Shown here piece after piece: positions 17,211 to 24,453 of a stretch of DNA of 58,785 nucleotides; the stretch's first letter is position 1, and each line of letters starts with the position of its first letter. The notes under the pieces were generated by a model, which was not told the origin of the DNA, ran no database searches, and worked only from the letters and a program-made list of their open reading frames with translations. The translations under genes were made by a program, and so were the position numbers. Origin of the DNA: Akkermansiaceae bacterium (lineage in GTDB: Bacteria; Verrucomicrobiota; Verrucomicrobiia; Verrucomicrobiales; Akkermansiaceae); NCBI GenBank assembly GCA_903908495.1, contig CAIVSK010000252.1, forward strand, positions 1 to 58,785, given 5' to 3'.

Positions 17211-17894
17211 TCAGGAACCCAGTTGCGATGAATTGGGATCCTGTTCGAGCAACTGCATGAAGTCACCCTTGGTCGCCGGATTGCCGTCCTCGGCATTGAT
17301 CCAAGTGTTGCTGATCTCATACTGGAAGTAGAGCACCACACACGCGGCCAGGAACCCGACGATCGAAAGCACCTTGAGCAAACCGCCGCCGCCTTCTTCT
17401 TCTTCTTCGTCGTCGATGTTGATCGTGGCCATCTGGCCGCCGGTCATGGTACCGGCACTCAGCGGTTGGGTCGGCGCTTGCAGCTGCACCGTGGCCTTCG
17501 GCAGGGAAGGAGTGGAGCCTCCCAGCGGCTGGGTGGCGGTCTTGAGGGCGATGGTGCGTGCGCCGCCGGGTTGGGTCGGGGCCGCGCTGGTGGCAAGGCG
17601 GATGGTGGGTGCGGGAGCGGGGATGCCGCCGCCGCCGGCCGGTTTGAGAGCGATCGTGGGAGCCGGCGCAAATGGCCGCGGGGCACCAGCCACTGGAGGA
17701 GCGCTGGGCACTGGCGGTGGCGGGGGTTCCGACGGAGTGGGCGGGCGCACCGGGGGGGCACCTGGCACAGTGGCGACCGGCGAGGCCGGGGGTGCGTCTG
17801 CGGCCTTGAGGGTCACACGGACGGTTTCCTTTTTCAATGGGACGCTCGATGTCTGCTTGGACGGAGCCTGGGGTTGTTTTTCGTTTTCGCTCAT
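17211..17894 (-). CDS. Pro/Ala-rich protein with acidic patch and one C-terminal membrane helix
   Basis: I do not recognise a family. The 227-residue protein has a long disordered N-terminal part with Pro runs (residues 33-75) and a spaced motif of the form TxxLK: 'VRVTLK', 'TIALKP', 'TIRLAT', 'TIALKT', 'TVQLQ' and 'TINID' at roughly 15-30 residue intervals. An acidic run DDEEEEE (161-167) and a Gly patch precede a single membrane helix, about residues 172-192. The last ~35 residues ('ISNTWINAEDGNPATKGDFM') would be extracytoplasmic. The TxxLK units could be short linear binding or phosphorylation sites (inference). It lies between peptide deformylase and trxA on the same strand. Confidence 0.75.
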   Translation of the reverse strand: MSENEKQPQAPSKQTSSVPLKKETVRVTLKAADAPPASPVATVPGAPPVRPPTPSEPPPPPVPSAPPVAGAPRPFAPAPTIALKPAGGGGIPAPAPTIRLATSAAPTQPGGARTIALKTATQPLGGSTPSLPKATVQLQAPTQPLSAGTMTGGQMATINIDDEEEEEGGGGLLKVLSIVGFLAACVVLYFQYEISNTWINAEDGNPATKGDFMQLLEQDPNSSQLGS

Positions 17895-17993
17895 GCGCGC
17901 TCGGAGTTACGGTGAGGGGGGGCGAAAGAAATAAGCCGATTTTCGCCAGCTCTGTCAAACACCCAATCGAAAATTATTTCAGACAAGGAAAAT

Positions 17994-18014
17994 AACCGGC
18001 GGCGGCAGGCGGTT
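17994..18014. terminator. weak stem-loop downstream of def
   Basis: AACCG (17994-17998) pairs with CGGTT (18010-18014) around a GC-rich loop. On the plus strand the arm continues into TTTTT (18013-18017); on the minus strand, the direction of def, it is followed by TATTTT. The stem is only 5 bp, so the call is weak. Confidence 0.35.
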
Positions 18015-18037
18015 TTTCCGGGCAAACGCGGGCGATT

Positions 18038-18595
18038 TCACTCGGAGCCATTTGCCGCGGCGAGCAACTTGAGCCGGTTGCGCATGGCCACCTTGGTCAC
18101 CGCCGGCAGCCGGTCGACAAAAAGCACGCCGTTGAGGTGGTCGATTTCGTGCTGCAAGGCGCGGGCGAGCAGGCCGTCGGTTTCCACCACCAGCACCGAG
18201 CCATCGAGCTGGGGCAAGGTGGCTTTCACGTCGGCGGGTCGGCGCACCTCGGCGCGGATTTCGCGGATGCTGAGGCAGCCTTCGACGCCATATTCCTTGG
18301 GCTGGCCGAATTCCAATTCCGGATTGATGAAAACCAGCGGCATGATTGATTCCAGATCCACCTCCTGGCCGTTGACCTTGAGGTAGGACACGCATTCCGG
18401 GTCGTGGGCCACGTCGATGACGGCCAGGCGGATGGGCACGCCCACTTGCGGAGCGGCGAGGCCGACGCCATGGGCCTCGACCATGGTATCGAGCATATCG
18501 CCGATCAACTGGATGAGTTCTTCGTCCACCTCAGTGACTTTGCGGCAACGCTGGCGGAGGACGGGATGGCCGTATTGGACAATTTCGAGGATCAT
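18038..18595 (-). CDS. def: peptide deformylase
   Basis: Removes the formyl group from the N-terminal Met of nascent proteins. All three diagnostic motifs are present: 'GVGLAAPQVG' (residues 43-52), 'EGCLS' (105-109, metal ligand C107) and 'HEIDH' (149-153, ligands H149 and H153, catalytic E150). Length 185 is normal for the family. It is transcribed divergently from hisD, with ~120 bp between the starts, and followed by the Pro-rich membrane protein gene on the same strand. Confidence 0.96.
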   Translation of the reverse strand: MILEIVQYGHPVLRQRCRKVTEVDEELIQLIGDMLDTMVEAHGVGLAAPQVGVPIRLAVIDVAHDPECVSYLKVNGQEVDLESIMPLVFINPELEFGQPKEYGVEGCLSIREIRAEVRRPADVKATLPQLDGSVLVVETDGLLARALQHEIDHLNGVLFVDRLPAVTKVAMRNRLKLLAAANGSE

Positions 18596-18716
18596 GGGGC
18601 AGCCCGAGCGATGTACGCGAGATTGCCGTGAGCGTCAACCCGCAGCGTCATTTTCTTTGTGGATCTGGCTTGGCGCAGAGGGATTTCGGGTACATCCTCC
18701 GCGGCCGTCTGCCATT

Positions 18717-20003
18717 ATGATCATCCTCAGCCACCGCGATTCCGCCTACCCTGCATTCGTCCGCCGCTTGAACCGCCGCGCCCTGCCCGAGCCCGGCGTG
18801 CGCGACCTCGTCAGCGAAATCATCGCGGAAGTGGCCGCCAGTGGCGACCAAGCGCTGCTTGCCTACACCAAACGGTTCGACGGGGCCGAGCTCAAGCTCA
18901 AGGAGATTTTTGTGAGCGCGGCGGAGTTTGCGGCCGCCGAGCAGTCGGTGAGTGAGGCGACCAAGACCGCGGTGGCGCGGAGTCTGAAGAACATCCATGC
19001 CTTTGCCAAACGCAGCCTGCGCAAGGATTGGTCCGCCCGCAACGCGGAAGGCGCCATCGTCGGCGAGCGGTTCTTCCCGTACCAACGGGTGGGCGTTTAC
19101 GTCCCCGGCGGCAAGGCACCCTTGGTGTCCACCGCACTCATGACCGCCGGCTTTGCCCAAGCGGCCGGGGTGCCCGAAATCCTCGCCGCCACCCCGTGCG
19201 GGGTCGATGGCACGGTCAATCCCGCCCTGCTTTATGCGCTCAAGGCCGCCGGCGTCACGGAGGCGATCAAGGTGGGCGGCGCCCAAGGCATCGCCGCGAT
19301 GGCCATCGGCACCCGCACGATCCGCCCGGTAGACCGGATCTTCGGCCCGGGCAACCGCTTCGTCGTCGAGGCCAAACGCCAACTCGTCGGCGCGGTGTCC
19401 ATCGACCTGCTGCCCGGCCCGAGCGAGCTTTTCGTGCTCGCCGACAAGACCGGCAACCCCAAGTTCATCGCGGCCGACCTGCTGGCGCAAGCCGAACATG
19501 GAGGCGACAGCGTGGTGGGCTTTGCCACCGATTCCAAGGTGCTGCTGGGCAAGGTGGTCAAGGCGCTGGAAAAGCAAGTTGCCAGTTTATCGCGCGCCAA
19601 GATCATTCGCGAGGTGCTCAAACGCGGCACCTTTCTGCTGCATCTCAAATCATTTGCCGAGGGGGTGGCCATCACCAATACCTTCGCCCCCGAACACCTC
19701 TCGCTCATCACCGCCGACGAGGACCGCTGGCTGCCGCAAATCCACAGCGCCGGCGCGATCTATCTGGGCAATGACTCGCCGGTGGCCGTCGGCGATTTCC
19801 TCGCCGGGCCCAGCCACACGCTGCCCACAGGGGGTGCCGGCCGCTCGTATTCCGGCCTGCGCGCCGATCAATTCCAGCGCCGCACCAGCATCGTCAAAAT
19901 GGACCGGCAGGCGGTGGCCAAATCGCTCTCGGTCATCGAGGAATTCGCCCGCCTCGAAGGTCTCGATGCCCACGGCCGCTCGACGTCCATCCGGCTGACA
20001 TAG
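18717..20003 (+). CDS. hisD: histidinol dehydrogenase
   Basis: Catalyses the last two steps of histidine synthesis (L-histidinol to L-histidine, NAD- and Zn-dependent). The 428-residue length is normal. Signatures are 'LLPGPSELFVLADKTGNPKF', 'LAQAEHGGDS' (Zn ligands Q and H), 'FAPEHLSL' (catalytic E-H) and 'GPSHTLPTGGAGRSYSG'. The frame is open upstream to 18417, but that part is antisense to def; the ATG at 18717 opens a normal N-terminus (MIILSHRDSAYPAFVRRLNR). No other his genes are in the window. It heads a plus-strand run with murJ, bioD and the opg genes. Confidence 0.96.
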   Translation: MIILSHRDSAYPAFVRRLNRRALPEPGVRDLVSEIIAEVAASGDQALLAYTKRFDGAELKLKEIFVSAAEFAAAEQSVSEATKTAVARSLKNIHAFAKRSLRKDWSARNAEGAIVGERFFPYQRVGVYVPGGKAPLVSTALMTAGFAQAAGVPEILAATPCGVDGTVNPALLYALKAAGVTEAIKVGGAQGIAAMAIGTRTIRPVDRIFGPGNRFVVEAKRQLVGAVSIDLLPGPSELFVLADKTGNPKFIAADLLAQAEHGGDSVVGFATDSKVLLGKVVKALEKQVASLSRAKIIREVLKRGTFLLHLKSFAEGVAITNTFAPEHLSLITADEDRWLPQIHSAGAIYLGNDSPVAVGDFLAGPSHTLPTGGAGRSYSGLRADQFQRRTSIVKMDRQAVAKSLSVIEEFARLEGLDAHGRSTSIRLT

Positions 20004-20010
20004 TTTTCAC

Positions 20011-21606
20011 ATGTCTGCCAAAGCCACTGGAAAAGTAAGTGCCGCCGTGATGGCCAGCCGCGTGCTCGGGCTGGCGCGTGAGATGATGTTTGCGGCTCTG
20101 TTCGGCGGCAGCCGTTGGATGGATTGCTTCAACCTCGCGTTCCGGGTGCCCAACCTGCTGCGCGATTTGTTTGCCGAAGGCGCCTTGTCGCAGGCGTTTG
20201 TGACCACCTTCTCCAAAAAGCTCAAATCCGAGGGCGAGGAAAGCGCCTGGCTGCTAGCCAACAAGATGATGACCCTCGCCGCCGTGTTCATGAGCGGCGT
20301 CACCCTGCTGGGCATCCTCACAGCACCGTGGATGGTGGATATTCTAACGGCGTTGGCGCGCAGCGGCGCGGCACGCCGCAATTACAACCTGGATGAGGTG
20401 GCCCTCACCGTGACCATGGTGCGGGTGATGTACCCGTTCATTTTGTTAGTATCGCTGGCCGCGCTGGTCATGGGCATGCTCAATGCCCGCAACATCTTCG
20501 GCATGCCCGCCCTGGCGTCGTGCTTCTTCAATATCGGCTCGATGTTAGGCGGTGCCGCCATCGGCTACTGGCTGGATCCGGCCTGGGGCCCGCGCAGCTT
20601 GATCGGTTTCTCCATCGGCGTGGTCATCGGCGGACTGGCCCAGCTGACCTGCCAGTTTCCAGCGTTGCGGCGGGCCGGCTATCGCTTCAGCAGCAACTTC
20701 CACTGGCGCGATCCGGGCGTGCGCCAAATCCTCCATCTGATGGCCCCGGCGGTCATTGCCGCCTCAGTGGTGCAAATCAATGTGGTGGTCAATTCCATGT
20801 TCGCCTATTCCGTGTGCGAAGGCGCGGTGAGTTGGCTCAGCTTTGCCTTTCGCCTGATGCAACTGCCCATCGGGGTGTTTGGTGTGGCAGTGGCCACGGT
20901 GACCTTGCCGGCGCTCTCGCGAGCGTCCATCGGCGGGATTTCCCCGGACTTCAAGCCCACCCTGACCAAAGGACTGCGGCTGGTGGCATTTCTAGTACTG
21001 CCCTCCACCCTCGGGCTCATCGTGCTGGCCGAGCCGATTGTCAGCCTGCTCTATGAGCGCGGCCGTTTTGATGCGCACGGCCGCATCCAAACCGCCATCG
21101 CGCTGCGGGCGTACGGCTACGGGCTGTTGTTTTATGCCTGGCTCAAGGTCTTGCAACCGGCGTTCTATGCCATCGACAAGCGCTGGTTCCCCATGGCTGT
21201 GAGCCTCTTCGCTCTCGGCGTCAATCTCGGCTGCAACTATCTCTTTGTCATGAAATTCCACTGGGGCCACCAATCGCTGGCGCTGACCACCAGCATCACC
21301 GCTTGCCTCAATTTCCTCATCCTCTTCGCCATGATGCGCCGCTTCACCGGCGGACTCGACACCGCCAACCTGCTGGGCATGCTGGCCAAACTGCTGCTGG
21401 CCGGCGCGGTGCTGGCCGCCGTCTGCCTCGCCGCCAACACGTTCCTGTTGCACGATCCCGGCCGCCTCCCGCTGCTGTTACGCGGCGGCTGGCTCGCCCT
21501 CACCGTCGGCGTCGCGGCGGCCGCCTATTTTCTAACAGCCAAGCTGCTGCGCGTCCCGGAAGCTGACGAGGCCCTCGCCATGCTGCTGCGCAAACTGCGG
21601 AGATAG
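20011..21606 (+). CDS. murJ: lipid II flippase MurJ (MviN)
   Basis: Polytopic inner-membrane protein of 531 residues in the MOP superfamily, which flips lipid II for peptidoglycan synthesis. The N-terminal 'SRVLGLAREMMFAALFGGSRWMD' region and 'FRVPNLLRDLFAEGALSQAF' are characteristic MurJ motifs, followed by the expected series of hydrophobic helices to the C-terminus. It begins 7 bp after the hisD stop, so it is very likely co-transcribed, and is followed after 10 bp by bioD. Confidence 0.94.
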   Translation: MSAKATGKVSAAVMASRVLGLAREMMFAALFGGSRWMDCFNLAFRVPNLLRDLFAEGALSQAFVTTFSKKLKSEGEESAWLLANKMMTLAAVFMSGVTLLGILTAPWMVDILTALARSGAARRNYNLDEVALTVTMVRVMYPFILLVSLAALVMGMLNARNIFGMPALASCFFNIGSMLGGAAIGYWLDPAWGPRSLIGFSIGVVIGGLAQLTCQFPALRRAGYRFSSNFHWRDPGVRQILHLMAPAVIAASVVQINVVVNSMFAYSVCEGAVSWLSFAFRLMQLPIGVFGVAVATVTLPALSRASIGGISPDFKPTLTKGLRLVAFLVLPSTLGLIVLAEPIVSLLYERGRFDAHGRIQTAIALRAYGYGLLFYAWLKVLQPAFYAIDKRWFPMAVSLFALGVNLGCNYLFVMKFHWGHQSLALTTSITACLNFLILFAMMRRFTGGLDTANLLGMLAKLLLAGAVLAAVCLAANTFLLHDPGRLPLLLRGGWLALTVGVAAAAYFLTAKLLRVPEADEALAMLLRKLRR

Positions 21607-21616
21607 AGGCTCTACA

Positions 21617-22288
21617 ATGCTTGACCACGGGCGCAAGTTCGGCCACGGCTTGGCGGTGAGCGCATTTATTACCGGCACCGACACCGACGTGGGCAAAACC
21701 TACGTCACCCGCTTGATTCTGGAAACCCTGCGCAATGCGGGCATCGACGCCGTTGGCTACAAACCGGTGGCCTGCGGCAATCGAGCCGACGCCACCATCC
21801 TCGCCGCGGCCTCAGGCAATTTACCGCGCGATGAAGTCAACCCGGTGTTTTTGAAGCCCGCGCTCGCCCCGCTCGTCGCCGGCATGTTAGAGAACCGCAC
21901 CATCACCCTCGCCGAATTGGTCCACGGCTATGAGCACCTTGCGGCCCGCCACGCCAGCGTACTGGTGGAAGGGGTGGGCGGCTGGGAAGTGCCGCTGGCT
22001 CCCGGCTTGCGGGTGGCGGATCTGGCGGTGGCGCTCGCCCTGCCCGTCATCGTGGTGGCCGCCAACCGCCTCGGCTGCCTCAACCATGCGTTGCTAACGG
22101 TCAACGCCATCCGCGCCCGCGGGCTGACCTGCGCCGGCATCATCCTCAACCAGTTGGAAGACGAGATGGATACCGCCATGATCACCAACAATGGCGTGCT
22201 CGAGGAACTGGCCGGCGTGCCGCTGCTGGCACACCTGATCTACCAACAGGATTTCCTCGATGTGGACGCGCTGCGTCAATTTGCATGA
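21617..22288 (+). CDS. bioD: dethiobiotin synthetase
   Basis: ATP-dependent enzyme closing the ureido ring of dethiobiotin in biotin synthesis. The P-loop variant 'GTDTDVGKT' (residues 20-28) and 'YKPVACG' are diagnostic. 'LVEGVGGWEVPL' and 'ILNQLED' follow in the expected order. A GAGG seven bases before the ATG at 21617 supports this start; an internal GTG at 21656 would also give a normal N-terminus. 223 residues is typical. No other biotin gene is present here. Confidence 0.92.
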   Translation: MLDHGRKFGHGLAVSAFITGTDTDVGKTYVTRLILETLRNAGIDAVGYKPVACGNRADATILAAASGNLPRDEVNPVFLKPALAPLVAGMLENRTITLAELVHGYEHLAARHASVLVEGVGGWEVPLAPGLRVADLAVALALPVIVVAANRLGCLNHALLTVNAIRARGLTCAGIILNQLEDEMDTAMITNNGVLEELAGVPLLAHLIYQQDFLDVDALRQFA

Positions 22289-22342
22289 GAATCGCACTGG
22301 GGATGCTTGACGCGGCGGGCATCGCCAGCTATCCATCTGGCT

Positions 22343-23887
22343 ATGCCAAGACCCACTCCCCTCCTGATCGTCGTCGCTGCGCTAACCACTTGCGCGCTGT
22401 GCCAGACTTGGGAACGCGAAGTCATTGATTTTCCCGCCATCCAAAGCCGCGCCAAGGATTTGGCCAACAAACCCTACGCCGCCCCAGACCGCGAGGCTCT
22501 GCCGGAGTGGATGAAAAACCTGACTTACGACCAGTACCGCGACATCCGCTTCAATCCCGACCAAGCGCTGTGGGCGGCCGACAAACTGCCATTCCGGACG
22601 ATGTTTTTCCACCCCGGCTACCTGTTTCGCGAACCGGTCTCGCTCAACGAATTCACCGCCACCCACCAGCAGCGGATCCGCCCGTCCGAAGATATCTTCG
22701 ACTACGGCAAACTGGTCCCGGCACGCGGCGAATTCCCCGTGTCCAGCGGCTTCGCCGGCTTCAAACTCGCCTACCACCTCAATTCCCCCAGCGTCTTCGA
22801 CGAGGTCATCGTCTTCCAGGGCGCCAGCTACTGGCGCGCCCTCGGCAAAAGCCAACGCTACGGACTCTCCGCCCGCGGCCTCGCCATCGATACCGGCTCC
22901 GACGGCACCAAGGAGGAATTCCCCGCGTTCCGCGAGTTCTGGCTCGGCAAGCCCGACGCCGCGGACACCGCCGCGAGCTTCTACGCGTTGTTAGACAGCC
23001 CCTCCTACACCGGAGCCTACGCCTTCAAGCTGGTGCCCGGCGAAGACACCGTCGTGAATGTGCAAGCCGTGCTGTTTGCCCGCAAGGCGGTCCAGCGCCT
23101 CGGCATCGCCCCCATGTCGAGCATGTTCTGGTTCGGCGAAAACTCGCGCCGCCGCTTCGACGACTTCCGCCCGGAAGTCCACGACTCCGACGGCCTGGCC
23201 ATCCGCAACGCCAACGGCGAGCGGCTGTGGCGCCCCCTCTCTAACGACACCAACCGGCTCGAGTTCAGCTTCTTCAACCTGGACAAGTGCGCCGGCTTCG
23301 GCTTGGTCCAGCGCGACCGCCGCTTCGCCGCCTACGAGGATGGCGAGGCCGCCTATCACCTCCGGCCGTCGCTATGGATTGAGCCCACCTCCGATTGGGG
23401 CGCGGGCCGCGTGGTGCTGATGGAAATCCCCACCGCCAACGAACTCGCCGACAACGCGGTGGCCCTGTGGGAACCGGCCACCACCCCGCAACCCGGCGAC
23501 CGCGTTGAATTTTCCTACAAGCAACATTGGACGATGGCGGAAGACCCGGCCCAAGCCGGCGGCCACGTGGTAGCCACCCGCACCGGCGTGCACGAGTGGC
23601 AGGCGGAACAACGCACCATGATCATCGAGTTTGCCGGCGGGGCCCTGGAAAAATCCGGTGACAAGGATCCCGAGCCGTTTATCCAGGTGCTCGGCGATGC
23701 CGCCGCCAAAGTCAAAATCCAAGGTGCCGCGGTCCAGTTGATGAGTCCCGGCCAATGGCGACTGGGTTTCCAAATCACCCCGGCCGCCGGCAAGCTGGCC
23801 GACATCGGACCCATCGAACTGCGCGCCTGCCTCAAGCGCGGTGAGGATTTCCTAACTGAAACATGGGCCTACCGCATCATCCCTTAG
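22343..23887 (+). CDS. opgG: periplasmic glucan biosynthesis protein OpgG/MdoG
   Basis: Periplasmic protein of 514 residues needed for synthesis of osmoregulated periplasmic glucans, probably in branching or backbone processing. The start is the ATG of a signal sequence (MPRPTPLLIVVAALTTCALC); an upstream TTG would precede it by 12 residues without a signal-like start. Family hallmarks are 'FPAIQSRAKDLANKPY', 'LTYDQYRDIRFNP', 'FGENSRRRFDDFRPEVHDSD' and 'LERDRR'-like 'VQRDRRFAAYED'. Its 3' end overlaps the next gene by 25 bp, and opgH follows, confirming an opg operon. Confidence 0.92.
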   Translation: MPRPTPLLIVVAALTTCALCQTWEREVIDFPAIQSRAKDLANKPYAAPDREALPEWMKNLTYDQYRDIRFNPDQALWAADKLPFRTMFFHPGYLFREPVSLNEFTATHQQRIRPSEDIFDYGKLVPARGEFPVSSGFAGFKLAYHLNSPSVFDEVIVFQGASYWRALGKSQRYGLSARGLAIDTGSDGTKEEFPAFREFWLGKPDAADTAASFYALLDSPSYTGAYAFKLVPGEDTVVNVQAVLFARKAVQRLGIAPMSSMFWFGENSRRRFDDFRPEVHDSDGLAIRNANGERLWRPLSNDTNRLEFSFFNLDKCAGFGLVQRDRRFAAYEDGEAAYHLRPSLWIEPTSDWGAGRVVLMEIPTANELADNAVALWEPATTPQPGDRVEFSYKQHWTMAEDPAQAGGHVVATRTGVHEWQAEQRTMIIEFAGGALEKSGDKDPEPFIQVLGDAAAKVKIQGAAVQLMSPGQWRLGFQITPAAGKLADIGPIELRACLKRGEDFLTETWAYRIIP

Positions 23888-24453
23888 AAACTCTCAATCC
23901 GCTCAACGAAGCGGAACTCAATGAGTGGGAAGAGGCCTACGCCGCAGTGGAGGCCTATTTCCAGGCCCTGCGCCTGCGCAACCGGCTGCTCGTCGCCGAA
24001 CTGGTGCGCCGCGTGCTGTGGCGCGCCTCCACCCGCAAGGTCAATGAACCCGACAAACCCGCCCGCGTGCTCGCCATGGAGGAAGCACTGGCGGAAATTT
24101 CCGCCTGGACCCAGGACGTGCTGGCCGAACCCCTCGAAAACAGCCGCCTCGCCGCCCGCGGCCGCCTCGCCCTGCTGCTCACCGGCATGCCGGACCAATG
24201 GCAGAGCGTGTTTCTAACCCCCCCGCCGTGGCCGATCGCGTTCGTGGCGGCCATGCGCAGTTCCTATCTGGCCGCCGGGCCGAATTTCGCCGGCCTGCCG
24301 ATGGTGGCCAAGCCCCTCGAGCTCAACGCATTTGGCAACAGTGCCGCGCAATGGTGGGACACCATGGACCGCCGTCCGATTATCCGCATGATGTTCGTCG
24401 GCCTTGTGCTGGGCCTCATTTCCGCAACCCTGTGGTTCATTTTCTTTGATTGA
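23863..24453 (+). CDS. uncharacterised membrane-anchored protein between opgG and opgH
   Basis: I do not recognise a family. The 196-residue protein starts 25 bp inside the end of opgG and its stop shares one base with the opgH start (TGATG), so the three genes are translationally coupled. The N-terminal ~90 residues are charged and helical ('LNEWEEAYAAVEAYFQALRL', 'RRVLWRASTRKV'). The middle has 'LLLTGMPDQW' and 'LTPPPWPIAFVAAMRSSYLA', and the last ~25 residues form one membrane helix ('MMFVGLVLGLISATLWFIFF'). Position suggests an accessory subunit of periplasmic glucan synthesis or OpgH assembly (inference). Confidence 0.8.
   Translation: MGLPHHPLETLNPLNEAELNEWEEAYAAVEAYFQALRLRNRLLVAELVRRVLWRASTRKVNEPDKPARVLAMEEALAEISAWTQDVLAEPLENSRLAARGRLALLLTGMPDQWQSVFLTPPPWPIAFVAAMRSSYLAAGPNFAGLPMVAKPLELNAFGNSAAQWWDTMDRRPIIRMMFVGLVLGLISATLWFIFFD

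Noticed and set aside
22303-22342. Upstream starts for opgG at ATG 22303 (out of frame) and TTG 22307
   Set aside because: The TTG start would place 12 charged residues before the signal peptide, and the ATG is in another frame. ATG 22343 begins a normal signal sequence.
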